Position numbers and translations under genes: made by a program | Shown: in pieces, positions 58,385 through 64,000 of the stretch | How positions within the stretch are numbered: position 1 is the first letter of the stretch | How the letters are laid out: the number at the start of each line of letters is the position of its first letter | Notes under the pieces: model-generated | Seen by the model: the letters and a program-made list of their open reading frames with translations, nothing else | Told to the model about the DNA's origin: nothing | Database searches by the model: none | NCBI GenBank assembly: GCA_947095585.1 | Contig: OX352763.1 | Coordinates: 69,205,024-69,269,023 of the forward strand | Length of the DNA stretch: 64,000 nucleotides | Reading direction: 5' to 3' | Source: Nephrocerus scutellatus | Taxonomy: Eukaryota; Arthropoda; Insecta; Diptera; Pipunculidae

Positions 58385-59042
58385 CTGTCTGTTTGCCCAA
58401 GCTTTAAAACCGGAGCATCGCTGTCTGTTGGCTGAAGCCCAGCCAGCTTCACCTGAAGCGATGCCGCGTATTCCTTCACGGCCTCCGAAAGATCAAAAGA
58501 CACTTTCGGAGGCTTCGCCGGAGGCAGAAGCCCCCTCCAGTGGCCATTGTGTGCTGTGCTAATTTCTTTAATTTTTTTAATGTTGTTTGCCCGCTCTTTT
58601 AAGGCACCGTCCTCCATATTCACTCCCTTTCTGACGTACATAGAGACAAAAAATACAAATTTATATTAAACAAAACTATCTACCTTACCTTACTCAAATG
58701 ATGCAAGCACAATTTATTTTACTATTCCTACTGCTGCAATTGCGTTTACCTCGAAGGCAGACACATTTTTTTTGCTTATTTCGGTTAATAAAACAAAGTA
58801 TTTTCGAAAAAATAGTCAAATCGAGCAAATATGACATTTCATGGCCGATAAACTGGTTAAGAAAATAAACCAATGGCGAAATAAACTAAAATAAACCAAA
58901 CAGATTTAAACCATAAAAGTAGTGAATAATATGAATATGGTTTAAAATTTCCTGGTTTAAAATCGGGTGGTTTATTTTGGTTTCTTTTTTTGGTTTAAAA
59001 GTGATTAAACCACGTTTTTTAACCGAGTGAATAATATGGCCG
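58385..59042 (+). mobile_element. Harbinger-like element copy 2, right half
   Basis: The right part (58770-59042) matches 36165-36482, ends in gagtgaataatatggccg and is followed by TAA. A minus-strand open frame (58315-58641, in-element part 58385-58641) encodes GLLPPAKPPKVSFDLSEAV and SDSDAP. The latter matches the start of the remnant frame at 36160, so it belongs to an element-encoded protein, perhaps the DNA-binding partner of the transposase. That role is inference. Confidence 0.78.
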
Positions 59043-59045
59043 TAA

Positions 59046-59230
59046 GACTTGTTCCCATGGAAATTCTTGGATAGGGCTAAAAGGGTCTGAAAATTGTGGA
59101 CCAAGCAATTTTTCAAGCGATACGTATGAAATTCCTTATATAGGACTAAGATGCGACTATAACCATTGTTCCTATGGAAATTCTGGGATCTGGAATTTTG
59201 TGGACCAAACGATTTCTATTAAATTCGATA
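59046..59230 (-). repeat. ~110-bp dispersed repeat (family Y), inverted
   Basis: Reverse-complement family Y: cttgttcccatggaaattct, gggtctgaaaattgtggacc, and a second partial copy (aagatgcgactataaccatt). It continues the target sequence seen beside the other Harbinger half at 56081. Confidence 0.8.
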
Positions 59231-59267
59231 TTGACTTTTGGGTTTCTTTTTGGGGTCTTTTGAGGGT

Positions 59268-59822
59268 CTTTTTTACATTTTTTATATTAACTTCGCGTGC
59301 CCGTTGCTGGCGGACTGGTTGGCTGACTGGCTGGTTAGATCTTGTGATCAATTTTTAACCCACTTCCCAAAGCACAATTTTATTGAAATTTTGCACACGT
59401 GTATATTTCCGGTGAAAATACTTTTTTTGCGAGTGATCGGGTCGCGGGGTCGGGGGGCTCCCATACAAATTTTTTTCCGGCATCAGATCCTTTCATACTT
59501 TAATGACTATATTCTGTGGGCGTTGTGCGCTGTGGGAAGCTCTGCTTGCTTTACGATTGGGGTTGTTTTGTTTTTGGGTTGCAGTGCTTCGTATGTTTTT
59601 TTATATTTCAGCATTTATAGTGGAATTCATTATACTTTTGGTTATTGAGAATTTACATGAAAAATTTAAATTTTTATGGGTTGTTTTTAATATAAAGTAT
59701 TGTCACCGGAAATATACATGTGTGCAAAATTTCAATAAAATCGGGCTTTAGAAAGTGTTTTAAAAATTAATCACACGATTCTGCCCACCAGTCTGCCAGC
59801 CACAGGCAGGCGAAGTTAATAT
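59268..59822. mobile_element. TIR repeat family X, complete copy with ~150-bp inverted termini
   Basis: The left end tattaacttcgcgtgcccgt and the right end, reverse complement tattaacttcgcctgcctgt, enclose inverted ~150-bp arms. Each arm holds a variable GGNT-type run, ttttaa-cccacttcc, attttattgaaattttgcac and gtatatttccggtga. TA flanks both ends. The centre (59475-59640) has no terminal similarity but is repeated inverted at 60960-61110. This shows family X to be a terminal-inverted-repeat, DNA-transposon-like element. No transposase is present. Confidence 0.7.
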
Positions 59823-60111
59823 AGAGAATTTAAAAAATAAAATTGAACTATTTTTTATTCCATCTTATCCAATAAAACAAGAGAAGTCTTTAATATAATC
59901 TTGCAAATGCTGTTAGAAAACTATTTTATTATGTGTTATTAATTGCGTTGAAAGTGACATATCTGTTTACTAACAAAAAACTTCCCAAAAAATATGCCTG
60001 CCTTGAATGAATTTCGCATAGTACATAACGTAATGCGATCCACTTCCCTACGCAAACCAAATTAACTGATATTTGGAAAATAATTTATTTACCCACTACT
60101 TATTTTTATAG

Positions 60112-60293
60112 GTTCTGTACCATCAGATGACGACGAAAATGAATTTTTCGACGCCAGAGAGGATGTATTAATTGATGACAGTTTAGGAGAAAATTCGTCA
60201 ATGTTAAAAAAACATTCAATCAAAGCTCGTCAGCGGCATAATCAGGATGAGAGTTCTGTACAAAACGAAAAAACTGACGTTGAACAAAAACAG
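60112..60293 (+). CDS. Osbp: Oxysterol-binding protein exon (acidic linker), exon b
   Basis: A 182-bp exon with acceptor ttttatag|g at 60110-60111 and donor cag|gtattt at 60294-60295. It enters in phase 1, completing the Ser codon begun at 43639, and ends in phase 0. It encodes VPSDDDENEFFDA, then acidic and basic linker residues to VEQKQ. In animal OSBP the DDENEFFDA stretch contains the acidic FFAT motif, which binds VAP proteins on the ER and sits between the helical region and the sterol-binding domain. Both splice phase and motif order support joining it to exon a. The following ORD exons are outside the window. Confidence 0.88.
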
Positions 60294-60359
60294 GTATTTC
60301 TAACACTAATTCACTTACAAACACAATTACAATACAATTAAAATAGAAAACTGTCTGCA

Positions 60360-60690
60360 TAAATATAAAAAAACAACCCATAAAAATCCATTTTTTGCAT
60401 GTTAATTCTCTAATAGCAGATACATATGTGTACAAAGTTTGAGCCGGGTTAATTTTGAAAAAATTAATATTAGAGCCCCCTTCCGTTTAAAATTTTTTCA
60501 AAAACTGTTATCACCGGAGATACACATCTGTAAAAAAAATTTGGTTTTGGAAAGTGGGTTTAAAAATGATCGCAAGATTTCACGACAAACAGACCGACCG
60601 ACCGACCGACCGACCGACAGACAGACGTGCCACGGGCAAGCGAATTCAAAAATTGAAATTTTTCTTTTAAATTCTCTGATCGAAGATTCG
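60360..60690 (-). repeat. TIR repeat family X, copy downstream of OSBP exon b
   Basis: Starts aaaaaacaacccataaaaat, then attctctaatagcagatac and caccggagatacacatctg. It ends in a perfect tetranucleotide run (GACC)n at 60592-60617 and cgggcaagcgaatt. The run occupies the variable position within the family X terminus. Confidence 0.75.
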
Positions 60691-61089
60691 ATTTTGTGGT
60701 GAAATACCCCATTTGGTTGTGAAAACATAGCAGCCACAGCGCACGGTTGGTGCGACGTACACACAACGACGTACGAAGTACCACTAAATTTCTTTCTTTT
60801 AAGCTGAGGTAAGCTGTAAAGCAGTGTAAGTGCGTAACCAGTTCTTCATATACTCGTAATATTGTACAAAACACAAATTAAGAATACACTCACACAACTG
60901 AGTGTACAACACATTTCAATTGCGGAACCGTTCAGTTTTGTATAAAAATATTTGTTCTACTTTCTCTTAATATCTCTATACTCTCTACTGCAACACAACA
61001 ACAAAACAACCCCAATCGTAAAGCAAGCAGCGCTGCTTACAGCGCATTAGCTCATCAGCGCACACAGAACACAGTCATTATAGTATGAT
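60691..61089. other. Intron sequence, partly family X core
   Basis: Contains caacaacaaaacaaccccaa and tcgtaaagcaagcag (60985-61035), the inverted match of 59540-59590. The remainder, including a TATA-like ttgtataaaaat at 60937, has no supported feature. Confidence 0.45.
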
Positions 61090-61530
61090 ATGATCTGATG
61101 CCACTAAATGGAAAAATTTGTATGGGAGTCCCCCGATCCCGCAGCCCAATCTCTCTGAAATTAATAGAAAGTATTGTCACCATAAATATGTGTGTGTGCA
61201 AAGTTTCAATAAAATCGGGCTTTGGGAAGTGGGTTAAAAATTGACCAGAAAATCTGACCAGGCAGCCAGCCAACCAGCCACTTCACTTCCCAATTTCAAT
61301 AGGAAGTGTTGTCATCGGAGATACATAAATGAAAATTTGAAGAAAATCAGGCTAATTTTTAAAAAAAATTATATGGGCACCCCCGTTCACTCCAAAAAAT
61401 TTACAAAAAGTTTTGTTCATCGGAGATACATGTGTGTAAAACTTGAAGAAAATTTGATTAATTTTTTTAAAAAATTAGTATGGGGCCTCGTGGCCCGGGG
61501 TCTCCAAATTTTTTTTTTACAAAATGTCAA
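61090..61530 (-). repeat. TIR repeat family X, left part (interrupted by Jockey fragment)
   Basis: Shows gggagtcccccgatcccgc, aaatcgggctttgggaagtg, a partial GCCAGCCA-type run, and gttgtcatcggagatacat repeated. Interrupted near 61530; resumes at about 61975. Confidence 0.75.
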
Positions 61531-61945
61531 GAAAAAACAAGAAGAACTGAAACTGAAATACAGAAAGTTGTATTGGTTAATGGGTCGCTACTCAGCCCTG
61601 TCAGTATACAACAAGCTTTTGCTTTACAAACAAGTCCTTAGGCCAATATGGACTTACGAAATTCAACTCTGGGGTTGTGCCAGCCAAAGTAACAAAAACA
61701 TAATTCAACGCTTTCAGAATAAAGTACTTCGTGACATCGTCGATGCCCCCTGGTACATACGAAATGACAACTTACATAAGGACTTAGAGATAGAAGTTGT
61801 CGACAACGTCATCAAAAAACATGCTCAAAATCACCAACAACGACTACGAAAACACATGAACGTTGAGGCTCTCCAGCTCCTGGACAATGATGACCTGGTT
61901 AGAAGACTTAGAAGAGTGAAACCATTTGAACTAGTCTAATACAGC
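61531..61945 (+). pseudogene. Jockey-type LINE C-terminal fragment
   Basis: Open from about 61545 to a stop at 61939: LYWLMGRYSALSVYNKLLLY, RPIWTYEIQLWGCASQSN and IIQRFQNKVLRDIVDAPWYI. This pattern is typical of the C-terminal region of Jockey ORF2. 5'-truncated, with a short A-rich tail (ataaataaatatag), and inserted in family X. Confidence 0.85.
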
Positions 61946-61974
61946 CATAAATAAATATAGATCACATTCAAAAA

Positions 61975-62155
61975 GTGACTCACGACCCCGGGGCCCGAGA
62001 GCCCCAAATTTTAATACAGGTGTTGTCATCGGAGATATGCATGTGTGCAAAGTTTCAATGAAATCGGACTTTGGGAAGTTGGTTAAAAATTTATCGCAAG
62101 CTTCCACGACAAATCAATAAACAAGCAAACACAAGGGCACGCGAAGTTAATATTA
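61975..62155 (-). repeat. TIR repeat family X, right part
   Basis: Resumes after the Jockey fragment with ccccggggcccgagagcccc, gttgtcatcggagatatgca and gactttgggaagttggttaa. It ends in gggcacgcgaagttaatatt. Confidence 0.75.
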
Positions 62156-62655
62156 TTACGAAAAGTAGTTAGCAGCGCATTTATAGAATCCTAAGATCAA
62201 TAGCAATTTAAATATTGCAAACTAAAAATAAGCACTTTTATGTAGCATACTTTTCGGCTGTAACACTATTAGATTATTTGATATTTGAAATGTACCCTCC
62301 TGTAAGTTTGAATCGTTACGTACTGGTCAAAAATGTTGTCAAACCGGTTTGTGCAGTTTGCCCGGTTTTTGTAAAAGAACATTATTGAAAATGTAGTCTA
62401 TTTTTAGAAGATGACTCATTGCATCGTTATATCGTTAGTTGTAAATAAGTGAATATGGCTACAATTTTCTGGTATTATCTCGATATTTCTGTTGTTATTT
62501 CAAAATTAATAAACTCGTGTTGTGTTTTTTTTACAAATTCCTTTACGAACTCGAATGCCTGAATTTCGTAACAATATAGAGAATTTAAAAATAATGTCTC
62601 AGTACCGATGAATTAGATTATGGTCAGCTATCACCAGATTAGAGGAATTAAAATG
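62156..62655. other. Intron sequence, nothing recognised
   Basis: No repeat, RNA gene or coding frame that I can support. The fragment atatagagaatttaaaaata near 62575 resembles the outer edge of family X. Confidence 0.4.
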
Positions 62656-62812
62656 TTTTTTTTTTTTTTTTTTATATAATGTACACACGCTGAAGGGGTT
62701 TGCACCCTTATAATGCTTAGCACAGCGTGTGCGTTAGGAAATTAGGGAGAGGAAAACATGAGATGTCTATGCACGCGTTTCTTAAACGATATATATATAT
62801 ATATATATTTAT
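62656..62812 (-). mobile_element. Second retroelement 3' end with compound hairpin
   Basis: A T run (62656-62673) is followed by atataa and a perfect 9-bp stem, cacacgctg (62684-62692) with cagcgtgtg (62723-62731). Its loop contains a 5-bp stem (aaggg/ccctt, 62693-62709). An (AT)n run lies at about 62793-62810. Same layout as 51253-51330 with different bases. Confidence 0.5.
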
Positions 62813-62939
62813 ATAAATGGGAGTATTGCAGACTACATCTTTGTATGCTTGTATGTTAGGCAAATCAACAACTGATCTGATTTTCAATATTAAGCTAGGC
62901 GATGGAAAAATCTAATGTTTTATAACTTACTACATTACG

Positions 62940-63765
62940 CTTATAGAATTTAAAATGGCATATGATAGCAAAGCCAAAGTATAACTTTATAAACCATAAG
63001 AGGATTCGTCATCCCAAATAAACTGACACGACTGCCATTGGAAAAAGTGATCCGAGACTCTGCTATAACGACCAGAGGAAAAACCCTATATTCTATAAGA
63101 ATATGCAGATACTGGCGTACGCAGTAGGTATTGACATCATTGGTAGAAACTCCACAACTGTAGAAGAATCTTTTATACAGATCGAGCGGGCGGCACGAAA
63201 TCTGGGGCTGTACATAAATGAAAGCAAAAAAAGGGCATGGTAAGGCGTCCTCGAGCAGAAGATCCAACATTGGTTCTTCAACCAAATTTGAAGTAATGCA
63301 TCTCTTTGACTTTTAAGACTCTTCAAATCCAAGAATTTAACTATGACATGGCGCTGAATTCAACCCTGACATCCAATCTGCTGGTGTATAAGACAATGAC
63401 CATACTAGTACTGAGACTTAGCTGCGTAGCAAAAGTCATTCTGACCATTAAGCCGCGTTAGAGGGAAAGTCATGTGAGAAAGAACGATCCCGAAAGTCTC
63501 TATAATGATGAGAGCTATGAGTGTAGTCCGCGATTTCGACATCGTGAAGGTAACTAAGCTTGGTAGACTCCGCTGGGCATGACACTTAGCTCGCATTAGC
63601 AAAGAGGGTCCTGTTTGGGAAGTGCTTAGTGGATTAGGATTTGTGAGACACGACAGCGAGGCTGGCTAAACTGAATGACATCGGCTTTAAATTGGGTCCG
63701 ATGGAGAGATTTTTTGCGGGAGGCTAGGACCGAATTCCGGTTGTAGAGCCAAATATGATGATGCC
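62940..63765 (+). pseudogene. Decayed RTE-like LINE 3' part
   Basis: Frame-broken pieces: LPLEKVIRDSAITTRGK, then a region like the RT thumb (63110-63240), and KLGRLRWA with HLARISKEGP at 63567-63620. Ends with ggttgtagagccaaatatgatgatg (63739-63763), the same 3' end and (ATG)n tail as at 56433-56460. Many stops. Confidence 0.7.
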
Positions 63766-64000
63766 AAACTCTGCCAAATGCGTAAGAAATATCGAGTTAA
63801 AAAACTAGGCTTTTGAATATATACCTGCAGCAGTCTTTATACCTACCTACGTACCTTTCCATCATCTCAGGCATGGGTTTCTACTGCCAGTCCCAAAGAC
63901 CATTTCAACGGTGGAACAATGTCTTTTTTAATGAGAACGAGATTACACTGCTTAATATTTGTCGATGACGATTTCTACCATTTGCGAAGTTGCTGCAAAT
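63766..64000. other. Short LINE-D-like RT remnant and unannotated sequence
   Basis: At 63770-63812 aactctgccaaatgcgtaag and aaatatcgagt match the LINE-D sequence at 48888-48920 in the same orientation (RT on the minus strand). The rest to the window edge shows nothing I can support. Confidence 0.4.

Noticed and set aside
59238..59648. 136-codon plus-strand ORF
   Set aside because: It runs through a family X copy, including its termini and core, with no protein resemblance. The frame is a chance opening.
60294..64000. Further OSBP exons (sterol-binding domain start)
   Set aside because: I looked for the conserved residues expected after the acidic linker in all plus-strand frames and saw none. 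The next exon is probably beyond the window.

Overview
The window is nuclear DNA of an insect, most likely a fly (Diptera). It is AT-rich and made almost entirely of transposable elements in many states of decay. Two short exons of a host gene lie on the + strand at 43480-43639 and 60112-60293. Their translations match the oxysterol-binding protein (OSBP) segment between the PH and sterol-binding domains (EEMVEQLAKQH in the first, SDDDENEFFDA in the second). The splice phases agree across an intron of about 16.5 kb. The remaining OSBP exons are not visible here, so the gene extends beyond the window. No bacterial or viral genome organisation is present.

Region 1 (1-25449) is a composite higher-order tandem array of six units. 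Each starts at the same motif (gtaagtatacg at 6, 7256, 10177, 13725, 17752 and 22652), giving unit lengths of about 7250, 2921, 3548, 4027, 4900 and >=2798 bp. Units are built from a fixed set of modules: an ~89-bp AT-rich minisatellite with a GGTACC site per repeat, a CTG/CAG-rich 53/65-bp minisatellite, two spacers, a ~139-bp minisatellite, a dead Ty3/gypsy pol on the minus strand (units 1, 4, 5), and a 159-codon chimeric ORF joining a hydrophobic leader to an integrase tail. The same premature stop occurs in all three pol copies, so amplification followed pol inactivation.

Region 2 (25450-43340) is nested mobile DNA. It holds a Jockey-like LINE split by a CR1-like LINE, which itself carries an LTR-like insertion; an isolated 5S rRNA-like sequence; a PIF/Harbinger-like transposon with TTA target duplication; a ~490-bp repeat present three times, two forming a near-palindrome; and a broken BEL/Pao element.

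Region 3 (43480-60293) is the OSBP exon-intron-exon interval. The intron contains a near-intact single-ORF LINE with a 13-bp target-site duplication, a decayed Jockey-like LINE, two copies of another LINE in opposite orientation, and the two halves of one Harbinger-like element separated by what looks like an inversion. Region 4 (60294-64000) is the next OSBP intron, with further repeat copies and LINE 3' ends.

The only recognisable cellular gene function is OSBP, a sterol/phosphatidylinositol-4-phosphate transfer protein. All other coding potential belongs to mobile elements. Family names for elements are inferred from protein motifs only, without database comparison.
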